A stretch of 64,000 nucleotides of DNA from Penicillium oxalicum (Eukaryota > Ascomycota > Eurotiomycetes > Eurotiales > Aspergillaceae), in NCBI RefSeq assembly GCF_001723175.1, contig NC_064653.1:3658001-3722000 (forward strand). The letters run 5' to 3'. The notes beneath the pieces were generated by a model. It saw only the letters and a list, made by a program, of their open reading frames with translations. It did no database searches and was not told the DNA's origin. Below are positions 22,202-32,985 of this stretch, piece by piece. Positions within the stretch are counted from its first letter, which is position 1. Each line of letters opens with the position of its first letter. Position numbers and translations under genes: made by a program.

Positions 22202-22843
22202 TCAGAGTTTCGGCACGAGACATACGAGAAGACGCGCAATCGTCCTCTCTGCTTCCCAATGGTCCGCATCATCACTTGATGAGGGATTTTTTGACAACAT
22301 TGCAGACCGAGTTACATTCTCGAAGACTATTTTGATAAGTGACGTGTATGAATCGGTATACCATGATTGTAAATCGACACAGCCTAGGTAGTATTACTAT
22401 TCAACCAGGGTATCTGGGAAACGCGGCTATGCAGAGTATACCTCTCACCTGAGGCATTGCTGCACGCGCGGGTGATTTCTAGTAGTTCATCCGCTTCATC
22501 ATCTCTCGGATCCCAGAGGGCACAATCGTCGGGGCCATGGAGGAGAAGCATCATGAGGAATGTCCTGCAAGCTTACATCATTTCAGAGTCAAGAGTCCAT
22601 GCAGGCTAGGCGTTCCGTGGGGATCTAATTCCATTTTTGAACAGGGTTGACACTCACATTCTTCCGGGTAACTCAAGCTCATCACTAATCATGTCATGCC
22701 TGAGCAAGGTACTGTTGCGGCGTGATGATGAATATCATGATCTGAAAGAGCTTAATCGGATGCAACTCTTAGACTGACCTCCCCATAGTCACTATACTAT
22801 CTTCATCATCGCTGCTCAGGAAAAACGCTCGAAAGTGGATCAT
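22202..22843 (-). CDS. Small four-exon gene of unknown function
   Basis: Hand-read model: exons 22779-22843, 22658-22711, 22449-22564 and 22202-22383, joining in phase to 138 residues. The introns are 67, 93 and 65 nt with donors GTCAGT, GTGAGT and GTGAGA and acceptors CAACAG, TTGCAG and CCTAG. The predicted protein is acidic and helical, with MIHFRAFFLSSDDEDSIV at the start, then MTFLMMLLLHGPDDCALWD, EADELLEITRACSNAS and VDLQSWYTDSYTSLIKIVF. I recognise no family. The frame is open further upstream of the chosen ATG without another in-frame ATG, so a further 5' exon is possible. At the 3' end a GTATGT at 22217 could be a fourth donor that shortens the C-terminus. Support comes only from phase-consistent splicing and amino-acid character. 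Confidence 0.45.
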
Positions 22844-24989
22844 ACATCCTCCAAAGTCGGGGCATGATTGGTTTATTATCACGCAAGGACGATCTTGGCG
22901 CTGCCTCTTCGGGGCGGTCCGTGTGTTGAATGGACACGAGGGATGCTGATCATCATCATCACGCAGTACAGCAATAGATCATGGGACATTTGTTTTTGCA
23001 TGTATGCTTATTGAAGAAACTTGCAACCTCCGATCTCCATTCCAATTGCTTGGTTTGATTCCGGGTATAGGTCAAATAAAAGAGCACAATGTACGTAAGC
23101 AAGGAATCTTATTTCTCTGCTGTCTCGCTGTTCAAGAGAAGAGACTCGCCCCACGGTGGAAAGTCAAAAAAAAAGGAAAAAGAAGGAGAAAAAAAAACAT
23201 GAAACAAACCACAGCGGTTCATTTTTCTACGGTACACTGACTGTTTGAGAAAAGATTCTCGGCTAAAACCCAAGCCAAAAAGAAAGAAAAAAAAAGAAAA
23301 AAACCTACAGAGACGGTCCAGAACAGAGACTGGTAGACCGCTAGACTACTACTCTTTGTCTCCGTATACACTCCCATCATTCCAATCCGACCTTACAGCC
23401 TGTGGATCTCGCAAATTTCCAGTCTCGACAGTCTTGCAAGAAGCTACATGTGCATTGGCATCTGCATCTACCCGAAATCGACAAGATATCTACACATTGC
23501 CATACATACGCCTACCGAGTAGAGTCAAGCGATGTTTCCATCGAGCACTTTGCACACTGATCTGCCCAGGAATCGCCCCAAGGAGCGCTAATAGGTGCTT
23601 GCACTCGATCGAAGCAGTGACGGTATTTGTAATTGTGACCCTTGCCACTCTCCCTTGAATTGGCTCGTGATTGTCAAATTCACAGCAACAGTCGGCAGTC
23701 GATGCTCAATCAAACAGGCTCCTCTTCGCATGTGATTGCTCTTTGGAAATCAAAAATCCCCGAGTTCGGGTGGATGGGTGATTTGTTGAGTTTGGAGTCG
23801 TCGTGTAGAAGCTCGATTTGGATTAGTTGCTCCACATGTCAGACAAAGCTCCTCCATACCCGCGGTGGATTCTTTCCCAATTCACACCTTTTCTCAACGA
23901 TTCTCGGTCCGATCTATCCCCCGGTGATCGGAGTCTTGGACTATCTCTTTTTTTTTTTCAATTTTTTTTTGGATGCATTTTATTTTCTTCTGAATGATAA
24001 GTGAATTTTTTTTGGGGGTTGTTTGTATTGACACTGCAAAGTTCGTATTCGACGAAACATATGATTGGTCCCCGGCATGATATTTTACCCATGTCTGTGG
24101 CGTCCATCTGTGCAAGGTCAAAAGAAAAACCACAGACCCAAAAAGAAACCTTCGGTAGCTTCCATTCAACACAATTAAAGTGCTTTGATGATTTTCTAGA
24201 AGAAAACAAAGAATCGAGTCTAAAGGTAAAAAAAAAAAAAAGAAAGTGCACGTTGGTGTGGGCGGTTAATGGGATCAGCAAATGCTCCAACCACTCAGCG
24301 TCCATTGGCCCCAAAAAAGGGGAAACGACGAAGTAGAGTCAAATTCCAACAGAATCAGCGGGTCCCGCCATGAGAGCTAGCGATTTAGACTCAAACTTAG
24401 AAGGCCGTCGTTGCGTTGAAAAAGGGCCCTAAAAATATCCCTTTTGAGTCAAACGCGCCAAGACTGGAGACGCTAGTGTAGATTGTAGCGAATCTGGCAG
24501 ACGGTTGTAGAGACCACTACTCGGATTCTCCACAGTTCAATCTGAGAAATCTCAACGATTTTCTGTCTCGAACCAGGGGCCGCCACCTCTCCAAAGGGGC
24601 CAGTAACCGACGTGGTTGGAAGCGCAATGGATCAGTGGTCCGTCCGATACTTTGTATTGGTGCGTCAGATGGGACGCTGGATATTTCATCCACGGGAATA
24701 TGCCGCGCCATAGGAAGAAGAAAACTTCGGAAAGGGGGCAATTCAAGGGCTCCGCATAGGGCTCCATGATTTAGGGTCCTTTATCAGGAACCAATCATGG
24801 AATCATGCTCCCGATGCGAGGTCTCTGCCATTCTGGGGACTAGGGGGAAAAGGAAAGCCAAAGACGAGAATTGTATTTGAATGTGCGAAGGGTCAAAAGG
24901 GTCCAATCTTGACTTTCTTCCCTTGTCTGTTCCCTGTGCAGTATCCATCAGATATTGAACATTCACCACCACGTCGCCAAAAAATCATC
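22844..24989. other. Long AT-rich intergenic region upstream of the desaturase
   Basis: About 2.1 kb with many A and T homopolymers (for example near 23165-23200, 23280-23305, 23948-23972, 24005-24015 and 24228-24241). Open frames reach 137 codons but are low-complexity Lys or Ser/Leu runs and show no splice-supported coding. It is likely promoter and 5' leader for the desaturase. Regulatory RNA cannot be excluded. Confidence 0.4.
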
Positions 24990-26397
24990 ATGGCATCGTC
25001 CAAGGTTCAAACAATCGAGCCGGTGACCTATCGCCTCAAGGCGGAGGCTCAGGTATGCATTCGCTTTCTTCTTCCCACTTTCAAAAGGGGTCATGAGGAG
25101 ATGGGCTGGAGACTTTTCTGAGAGCTGAAGCTGACCTGACTCTGGAAATCGTCACAGCCCGAAGAAATCACCTATGGATTCTTGAGAAGCAAGATTCCTG
25201 CGCACTGCTTCGAGCGGTCCGCGACCAAGTCTCTCGCCTATCTGGCTCGTGATCTCGTTTACGCCTCCATTCTCGTCTGGGCGTCCACATATATCGAGCA
25301 GTTGCCGACGACTTGGATGCGCGTGGGGGCCTGGATCACCTACACCTTCCTCCAGGGATGCGTGGGCGTCGGTATCTGGATTCTCGGTCATGAGTGTGGA
25401 CACGGCGCCTTTTCGCCATACTCGACGTTGAACGACGTGGTGGGATGGGCGACTCACTCGCTGCTCATGGTGCCCTACTTCTCGTGGAAGATCACCCACG
25501 CCCGACACCACCGCTACCACTGCCACATCGAGAAGGATACCGTCTTCGTACCTCCCACCGACGAGTACCTCAAGACCAAGGTGCCCACTCTGCTCAACAA
25601 GGTCCAGGAGCTGTTCGAGGAGACTCCCTTCTACAATGCTGCCGCCCTGCTGTCCCACCAGCTTCTCGGATGGCAGACATACCTGATGTTCAACGTCAGC
25701 GCAGGTTCCAAGAGTCTGCCGGAGAAGCCCACGGGGCCCAAGGCGCTCCGAAACAGCCACTTTGACCCTCTGGGCTCTCTCTTCACCGATTCTCAGGCTC
25801 ACCTCATCGCCATCACCGACCTCGGCCTGTTGATCGTTGGTGGAACCCTGTACTATCTCGCGACGCAGATGGGCGCCTGGAAGATTGCTCTGCTTTACGT
25901 GGTGCCCTACTTCTGGGTACACCACTGGCTGGGTAAGCAAACCTGCCTCTTTCCCCCTCTCTATCGACCCGTAAATGGTTTGAAACCCAGCGTGAGAATA
26001 TGACTTGCTGACCCGTTGCACCGGTCTAGTTGCCATCACCTACTTGCACCACACCCACCCCACTGTGCCTCACTACGACGCCGATGCCTGGACCTTTGTC
26101 AAGGGCGCCCTCTCCACCGTGGACCGCCGCTTTGGTTTCATCGGCCGTCACTTCTTCCACGAGATCATCGACTACCACGTCGTCCACCACCTGTTCCCCA
26201 AGATTCCCTTCTACCACGCCGAGGAGGCCACCAACGCCATCGTTCCGTACCTCGGCGACCAGTACCACTTGGATGAGGGGATGTTCCTCAAGTCGCTGGT
26301 GGACACATTCAACACATGCAAGGTCGTCTCGGACGTCAACTCGGACGGTGTGCTTCACTGGAAGATTCCCGAGAATGAGGCCAAGAAGCTGAACTAG
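24990..26397 (+). CDS. Delta-12-type membrane fatty acid desaturase
   Basis: ER-membrane di-iron desaturase of the FAD2/OdeA superfamily, expected to act on oleoyl chains. Exons 24990-25052, 25158-25932 and 26030-26397 join to 401 residues with GTATGC/CACAG and GTAAGC/CTAG introns. Three histidine boxes are present: HECGH (99-103), HARHH (135-139) and HVVHH (329-333, followed by LFPKIPFYHAEEAT). Hydrophobic segments flank boxes I and II and lie at about 230-280. After box II the sequence reads RYHCHIEKDTVFVP, whereas fungal delta-12 enzymes usually have a small-residue turn there, so this may be a paralogue with altered regio- or substrate specificity (delta-12, omega-3 or hydroxylase). The N-terminus is shorter than in many FAD2 proteins. 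Confidence 0.87.
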
Positions 26398-26726
26398 ACC
26401 ATCGATCTTGGAGCCGGCCGTGTTTGAGAGTTTTTGTTTTTTTCTTCATCTCTGAGCTCATCTTTCACATTCCCCGTCTTCCTCTCTCTCTCTCCCCTCT
26501 CTCCTCTTCTCTCTCATTTTCATGACCCCCACCCAAAAACGCACTCGATAAGATTGTTCATAGAAATAGGTACTGAGAATCAACGAATGAACCTGCATTT
26601 GCACACACAAAGCTATATGTCCATCTGAAAACATGTCAAAGCTTACCAAGCAGCTGATTCAGTGCCTGACCAGGGCCAGATGAATTACTTGACATGTTCA
26701 TGGATCACTACGATCTCTCCACGGGG
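26398..26726. other. Intergenic between convergent genes
   Basis: Contains a CT-rich stretch at 26445-26520 after the desaturase stop; otherwise nothing supported. Confidence 0.35.
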
Positions 26727-28028
26727 CTATTGCGAGGCCAGTCGTATCTCCCTGACCAAGGCTTCGACATGCTTGGCCACGCCCCAACTAACCTTGAACC
26801 CACTGGCGCCCGCCCCATAACAATGAATCAGAGGTGTCCCTCCCTCCATGATCTCCTTTTCCAGACGCAACCCACCGCGTCGCATCGGCCGACGAGCAAC
26901 ATACACCTGTCGAATGTGGAATCCATGAGTCTTGGCCGTTGCCGCGGCGGTTTGGCCATCCACCATTTCAGGACAGATGGCTGCAACTCTTTTCAGGATC
27001 GCTTCGGTTGCCTCATCCGAAATATCTTCGGACCTGTTCAATGTCAGCAATCAACACCTTCCCTCTTCCTACACGCCTCTCACCCTGGAAAAAAAACCAC
27101 AGAAAAGTGGGATGAAGAACGTGGATGTGCACTCACCAATTGCCCGGCTCTTTCGTACCGCCAATGACGGTTCCTCCTCCCAGAGGCCGAGGCACAATGA
27201 CCGTCGACGAGCCATCCGCCCAGTGATGGCTGATCGTCCGATCACACGGATTCGACACGATGATGAACTGTCCCCGCGACGGAAACGAGTCTGGATCATC
27301 AATGCCGCGACCCGTCGCGTTGATCACTGCACGAACAACCTGCTCCTTCTCATCCGCTCGGCTCTCCCTCCGAAACACAGACACCGCATCGGCCATCGAC
27401 GTCACGCTCGCCCGTATAAACACCACCCCTTGCCTCTCAGCCACCCGACGACACCACTCCAGATAAAGAGGCGAATTCAAGATCCAGCCTCGGTAACTCA
27501 CCCCCAATCGAATTGGCGACTGCTCTCCAGCATCATGACCGCCCGCATTGGCAGGGTACTCGTCTGAACGGAGCAGTCGAAAATCAGGCCAATCAATGTA
27601 CCCATTCTCCTTTGCTAGAACGATGTTTTCATCTGCCGAGTCAAAGTATTCAATTGCCGGGACGAATCGCACACCCGCTTCGGGATGTGCTTCTGCAAGA
27701 TGCTCGAGTTCTGTGTATGTCTCGCGCATGAGTTGCTGCTCGAATTGGTCCGTGGCGGTTTTGGCGGGGGATGGACGGAAGTGCGCACCCGCCCAGGGAG
27801 AGGCGTAGTCGATGGAAGTGTCCCCGGGCAGGTCGCGTGCGATGACGGTGACTTTGTCGTGTACACTGGAGCGAGAGAGTTGAATGGCACAGCTGAGTCC
27901 TAAGACGCCGGCGCTGCGGTCCTGTCAGTTGGTCTTGTTGGTATTCGGGGAGGGGAAGTCGTTGAGTGACTGTCTGTATCTCATTAGCCTACTACCTACC
28001 CGACGATGAGTACGTGGTTTGAGGCCAT
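26727..28028 (-). CDS. D-amino acid / D-aspartate oxidase (DAO family)
   Basis: FAD-dependent oxidase that converts D-amino acids to 2-oxo acids, ammonia and H2O2. Exons 28000-28028, 27137-27913 and 26727-27033 join to 370 residues. The FAD dinucleotide-binding motif VGAGVLGLSCAIQLS is created exactly at the first splice junction (VG + AGVLG). Later features are DYASPWAGAHF, a GWILNSPLYLEWC segment, the substrate-carboxylate Arg region RRPMRRGGLRLE, and the DAO signature HCYGAGASGFKVSWGVA near the C-terminus. The protein ends LASQ, so the usual C-terminal peroxisomal SKL-type signal is not evident. Whether it prefers neutral or acidic D-amino acids cannot be decided. It is separated by about 1.1 kb from the BBE-like oxidase. 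Confidence 0.88.
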
Positions 28029-29185
28029 TGTTGAGATGATGCTTCTTCTTCAAAGTCACAGGTGGAAATGTATGATCTAATTCCACAGCTTGCACAGCGT
28101 CAACTCTAGATGGTAGTTTTGCAAAAGAAAATGTCGATGCTTTACTCGGACCCTTGCCTCCCGGATTGGACGAGCGTGACTATCCTCGTGAGTCATTCGC
28201 CGGCCGATGCCCGTAAGAAGGATACGTCCGTTTCCATCTCGGTGAACTAAAGTTGAAGTGATCAGCTGTTTGTCGTCATTCCTGAATACAAGCTTCGTAG
28301 GATTGTTTCTTTTGGGGGCGATGCCTATTTCGAGTCGTACAACAAATCGCGTAAAGAGAAGATGACGAGAACACAAAAATCTGGAACCCTGGCCATACAA
28401 ATGGCTGACCGTGTTTGATTTTTCAGGAACATGATGTTGATCGACATTATATCATCCTTCTTCAAAGATGAAATAAACGAGCTCCCAGATTCCTTGAACA
28501 AGTGCAAGCCTGAAAATTGAAAACCTTTGGTCTATTGCCCGGTTCAATGGCTGTCGGAAACGATACTCTCTACCAGCGGCTTCTCTACGGATGACATTGT
28601 ACTTTCTGTCCTATCAAGTCACCTTCAACCGAATCGCCTTTAGTCCACGTGGAAAGCTCATGGTAAAATCGTTTTCTCTTGTTTTGAATAATAATAAGAT
28701 TTAAAATAAAAATATCAGCGCACTGACATCAATTAGGAGCGGTGCGGCTCGTACTTTTGAAGCCATGATCCTTATTTTTGATTACAGCCTTTTTTTTCTA
28801 CTCCTTCGTTCAAAAGCGTTCGATCTGAAGAAATGTCTCAACAATCAAATTTTGAAAATACTACTATCTGTGCCATGTAAGAGAACAACTCCAAGGTTCA
28901 GTCTTTCATGGCCGTGGTAACCTTTCTTCGAGGGCTCAGACTTCATTCCCGGCCTGGACCGGCGGATCTGTATTCCGACATGTACCAAGCTATCATGATG
29001 ACGAGCAACTTGAAGGCTAGACTGATAGAGTACAAGAAGCACCAAGACCTTGAGAATAAATTAAAGAACGCTCTAACTCGACAAGCCTCTCAGCCCTCTG
29101 CCCTCAAAAAGAAGAACCCAGCTCCTGTCTCGATTTCTCCTCCCCCCAACCTAGTACTCGAGACAAACCCTCATTTCTCCAGAAC
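28029..29185. other. Intergenic region, one weak gene hint
   Basis: 1.16 kb between divergent oxidase genes. An ATG at 28832 opens a 15-codon frame ending at a GTAAGA donor with an acceptor at about 28938, so a very small spliced gene or the 5' leader of the BBE-like oxidase is possible. The continuation is open in more than one frame, so I make no gene call. Confidence 0.3.
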
Positions 29186-31138
29186 ATGTATCAACTCATT
29201 CTGCATGCTCTCACCTTCCCACTTACTTTTCTTCCAGGCCCCCACACTCTCAACACTGCACGATGCAAATCCTCCCCACAAAGCGACAGCTGGCCCTCCC
29301 ATGATGAGTGGCATGCTTTGAACAGGTCAATTGGCGGATGTCTTTTGCGCACTGCCCCTGCCGCTTCTTCCTGTTACGAGGGTAATCCGCTAGGCTCGCC
29401 GCACAAGTGCTCCGAAGTGAAGGAGAATTGGAAGTATGGAGCATATCATGCTCACTGGCCGGAGAGTATCAGTTATTCCATCTTCACTAATAATTCGTGT
29501 ATCCCGCCGGGAGGGAACGGGTACGATGAGAGACGGGGATGTACTCTTGGTGCATTGCCTCAGTATATTGTCAATGCGACGAAGGAATATCAGATCGGTA
29601 AGGCGATGGCTTGGGCGTCGGAGCGGAATATTCGGATTGTGGTCAAATCGACGGGTCATGATTTTAATGGAAGGTATTGCGCGTGTCTTGCCCCGTTCTC
29701 TGTCTGCCCTGAAGAGTGGGAGATGAAAAAGAGAAAAGACCAAAAAAAAGACTCAAGTTGGATCAAGACAAGACTGACTGGGAGATTTTTGAATGATGAT
29801 AGAGCTACAGGAGCATATTCCCTGTCGATCTGGACTCACAACTTCCAAAATATCGAGCACAAGTCGGACTGGCAGGTTCCGGGCAGCAAGCACACTGCAG
29901 ATGTCTTGATCTGCGGTGGCGGGACCATTTGGGGCTCGGCTTATGAAGCTGCATACAAGGCGAAGAGGACGCTCGTCGGTAGTGAGGATGTCACTGTTGG
30001 TCTGGGGGGTCAGATCTCAAATGGAGGGCACGGTATCCTTTCCATCCATCACGGTCTTTCCTCGGACCAGGTCTTGCAGGCTACGATTATCACCAGCGAG
30101 GGCCGTCGACTGGTGGCCAACGATGAGCAGAATCAGGATATCTTCTGGGCTCTCCGAGGTGCCGGTGGTGGTCAATTCGGAGTAATTACTGAATACGTGC
30201 TGGCCACTCACCCTCTTCCCGAGAATGTGGTCAGTAGTGCGGTGACTTTCCATTCTCGCGACACGTCGCAGATGATGGAAGACGCATTATGGGCTGGATT
30301 CGCCGAATTTGTCTCGCAGCTGCCAGACCTGGTGGATTCCGGCGTCACCGGCACGGTGGATGCCATGACGGGAGAGATGGCGATGAAATATCTCCCTATT
30401 CCTCGAAATATCTCCGGTCCAGCCGTGACGGCCAAGCTTGTTGCATTCAACACCACCGTTGGAAGCATGCGTCACAAGCTCAGACGACTGGTCACCCAAC
30501 TCCACAATGCCAGTGGAGGAAATCTGAGTCTGACAGTGACTGAACCTTTTTCCGAAACTTTCTGGATGTACAGCAAGCCGAGAGTACTCACTAGCACATT
30601 CGCAGGGGCATCCCGCTTCTACACGGGACGACTCTTGGGTCGAGCTGAACTTTCTGATCTGCCACGGGAAGATCTCAATCGTCATCTTCGTCGAATGTTT
30701 GCTGCCGAGAGACCGGACGAAGGTACGCTGCTGCGCTTTGATATCCAAGCTGGACCGGGAACACACAAGGTTCCAAAGGATCGATGGGCCAGTGAGAACT
30801 GGTCCTGGCGAAACGCATATTCACTGACCATGGCGTGGGGGGCCCATATCAATTCAACCCAAGATCCCAGCACAGCGTTGCAAGCAGCAGCCAAATGGTA
30901 CGAAAAATATAAAGAGCCCGTGTGGAGGGAATGGGCGCCCAGTGCCGGTGCATATATGAATGCCGCCAATGGACTCAGTAGTACCTGGAAGCACGACTTT
31001 TACGGCGACAAGTACGAGAAATTATTGAAGATTAAGACAAAGTATGATCCAAAGGAAAGTTTGTGGGTTCTCAGTGGCGTCGGAAGCGATAAGTGGAATT
31101 ACGACCTCCACAGTGGCCTGCTGTGTCGCGTGGATTAA
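29186..31138 (+). CDS. Secreted berberine-bridge-type FAD-linked oxidase
   Basis: A PCMH-type FAD oxidoreductase of the BBE-like family, which oxidises alcohols, sugars or alkaloid-like substrates. Exons 29186-29673 and 29803-31138 join to 607 residues. The N-terminus has a hydrophobic signal-like segment (residues 2-17), and there are many N-x-S/T sites, consistent with secretion. The FAD-attachment His lies in KSTGHDFNGR (His158). The second covalent Cys of BBE, expected before the VGLGG turn, is replaced (GSEDVTVGLGGQ), so flavin is probably bound through His only. The substrate domain follows, and the C-terminus ends with the typical WNYD-type BBE motif. The intron is 129 nt, divisible by three and without stops, so retention would insert 43 residues right after the FAD-His. 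Confidence 0.88.
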   Translation: MYQLILHALTFPLTFLPGPHTLNTARCKSSPQSDSWPSHDEWHALNRSIGGCLLRTAPAASSCYEGNPLGSPHKCSEVKENWKYGAYHAHWPESISYSIFTNNSCIPPGGNGYDERRGCTLGALPQYIVNATKEYQIGKAMAWASERNIRIVVKSTGHDFNGRYCACLAPFSVCPEEWEMKKRKDQKKDSSWIKTRLTGRFLNDDRATGAYSLSIWTHNFQNIEHKSDWQVPGSKHTADVLICGGGTIWGSAYEAAYKAKRTLVGSEDVTVGLGGQISNGGHGILSIHHGLSSDQVLQATIITSEGRRLVANDEQNQDIFWALRGAGGGQFGVITEYVLATHPLPENVVSSAVTFHSRDTSQMMEDALWAGFAEFVSQLPDLVDSGVTGTVDAMTGEMAMKYLPIPRNISGPAVTAKLVAFNTTVGSMRHKLRRLVTQLHNASGGNLSLTVTEPFSETFWMYSKPRVLTSTFAGASRFYTGRLLGRAELSDLPREDLNRHLRRMFAAERPDEGTLLRFDIQAGPGTHKVPKDRWASENWSWRNAYSLTMAWGAHINSTQDPSTALQAAAKWYEKYKEPVWREWAPSAGAYMNAANGLSSTWKHDFYGDKYEKLLKIKTKYDPKESLWVLSGVGSDKWNYDLHSGLLCRVD

Positions 31139-31499
31139 AAGTATCGGAGGGGGGGGAGAACAGCAAGGAAGACCAGTGGTGGACTCTCTGATCTTGTGAT
31201 ATTGAGAGCTCTCAGGTGCGACTCTATCAAAAGTGGGAACTTCCAAGAAGATTGTTGAATGTATCTCACCTCCTTCCTGCAAATCAAATTGTGAGAGTGC
31301 CTTTTTTTTCTTTGTCGCGCTTTTTTTTGACATTGGATCGTAGAGGTTTGGAAGCTCTCTACGTGGAATGATCACGTCCGAGGTCAGACTAGACCGCGTA
31401 TTTAATGACTGCATAAGGGCTGGGTGCCTTGACTTGTGGACTACACCCTCTACGCCGCTGCTTTATTGGTCTTGCGTAGACCCTTCGAATCGTCATCTT
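31139..31499. other. 3' flank of the oxidase gene, start of relic island
   Basis: Contains G-, T- and C-rich homopolymers. No gene is supported; degraded LINE sequence may begin here. Confidence 0.3.
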
Positions 31500-32019
31500 C
31501 AACGAAGTTTCATATCTCCTATGCCGTCCCGCAATAATCGTGCCCCAGGACGAAGTCGACAACGCTGAATCTCGCTCAGTCCCAAGCAGCGGCTGGCAAA
31601 AAGTTGCCAGAGAACGTAGGGAGACACGTGAAACGAGTAGATGCAGCACTGCCAGGAAAGCACACTCGACAGATGTATGATCGATTTTCGCGGAAGTAAG
31701 GAAGCGAGCGTGCTAGTCCAGCTCCGGGCTGGCATGGCCAGACTCAATAGCTATCTCTACCGCATCAAAAGTTGCAGACACAAACCAGTGTGCATGTGGA
31801 CAAGCAAGAGAGACCGTGGAACACTTCCTCTTTCGATATCGGAAGTGGACCACACAACGAACGGCCCTATTGCAATGTAGCCAATCCCACCGAGACAATC
31901 TCTCCTTCTCTCTAGGAGGAAGATCACGTTCTGCTCATCAGCAATGGACGCCAAACTTGGAAGCCATGCGAGCCTCAATACGATTCGCAATCACCACGGG
32001 CCGGCTTGACGCCACCTAA
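31500..32019 (+). mobile_element. Degraded 3' end of a Tad-like LINE retrotransposon
   Basis: Conceptual translation across several frames gives the C-terminal part of a fungal Tad-type reverse transcriptase/RNase H polyprotein: VKRVDAALPGKHTRQMYDRF, then KEASVLVQLRAGMARLNSYL, then CACGQARETVEHFLFRYRKW (CCHC-like zinc motif) and a terminal block ending GRLDAT plus a stop at 32017-32019. An internal stop at 31699-31701 and at least two frameshifts (near 31700 and 31780) show that it is dead. No poly(A) tail or target-site duplication was found. The catalytic RT domain is absent, so this is a 5'-truncated and decayed copy. Confidence 0.8.
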
Positions 32020-32269
32020 CCACGTCGACCAACACAATCACACCATCCTCACTACATACCTACACCTACCACCTTGTGCCAAAGATGGTGGACGCGCTTC
32101 AACTGCCGAAGATAAGATGTTGAACACTTGAAGAAGCGCCTTTAAGCTAGTCTACTTACCAAATGACTAACCCACGAGGATCCTTATAATATTGATAGCT
32201 GAGATGACATACACGGCAAGAGTCCATGCATGGGCCAGTAAGGCCGTTTATTACATGTTTTCAAGGGAT

Positions 32270-32985
32270 CTAAAGTGAATCCTCTTCCAAAGGTGGCAGC
32301 TGAATATTCTTACCATCGCCCTTGCTGATTTCTATGGACTCCAAATCAATGTCGTGTAGGAGACGTATCTAAATTGGAACCCCGAGATATCTGTTAGCTT
32401 ATGTACACTCTCTTCCACAGCGCCGAAGAGGTATTTTCTATTAATATATGGATGACAAGCAATGAGTGAAGCGCTTACTTACGTTAAGAGCACATTGACC
32501 ATATCTGAATTTTGGATTCACCGACTTGTTGTAAACATTGGCACCACAGATTCCGCAAAAAAAGATCTGTAAGTATGCGAACCAAACCGATATTCCTGAA
32601 TCACAGTAGTCATTAATATTAGCGATTTTTTGCGTAGGCCTAATATTATAGTGGATAATATTGAAAGGTCAGGTATTATAGTTGAGTCATACCTTGAGCG
32701 ATTTTGTTCCTTGGTGAATTTCTATATCATCCACAAACGTAAGCAGACTACCTGCAATGTGGCAATAGCTACCTAATATGGGTTTTAGTCTGGCCGTCAA
32801 TTGCATGATGTAACTCATTTGTAGGGCAGGGGAAAGTGAGCATGCTGGGGACATTATGCATGCGTGTACGTACAGTTGCAAGAGACTACTGCCAATTGCG
32901 ACAGCGGAGACGGTAGCTTTGCAGAGAAACGCACAGCCTTGCAATGGCAAGTTCCCTCGTAGGAGGCTTCTGTAAAATGATCCAT
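32270..32985 (-). CDS. GFA/CENP-V-fold (Mss4-like) zinc protein, frame ambiguous
   Basis: Small proteins of this family bind zinc through paired Cys motifs and resemble the glutathione-dependent formaldehyde-activating enzyme, although many have other or unknown activities. Hand-read exons are 32874-32985, 32693-32772, 32483-32566 and 32270-32368, giving 124 residues. Zinc ligands visible are CHC (Cys13, Cys15), CNCSYC (Cys36, 38, 41) and FFCGICG (Cys68, Cys71). A longer exon 3 starting at 32595 would add EYRFGSHTY, exactly what the family has before FFCG, but then a run of seven T (minus strand, 32557-32563) puts the Cys motif out of frame. So either the shorter acceptor is used, or the gene has a one-base homopolymer deletion. 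It lies inside a relic-rich island. Confidence 0.6.

Noticed and set aside
23160..24340. Lys-rich frames of 78-137 codons upstream of the desaturase
   Set aside because: They come from A/T homopolymers, lack splice context, and overlap frames on the other strand.
26026..26392. Long antisense and alternate frames inside the desaturase, GMC and transporter genes
   Set aside because: They are third-position GC artefacts of the real coding frames and show Arg/Ser/Pro or His-rich nonsense.
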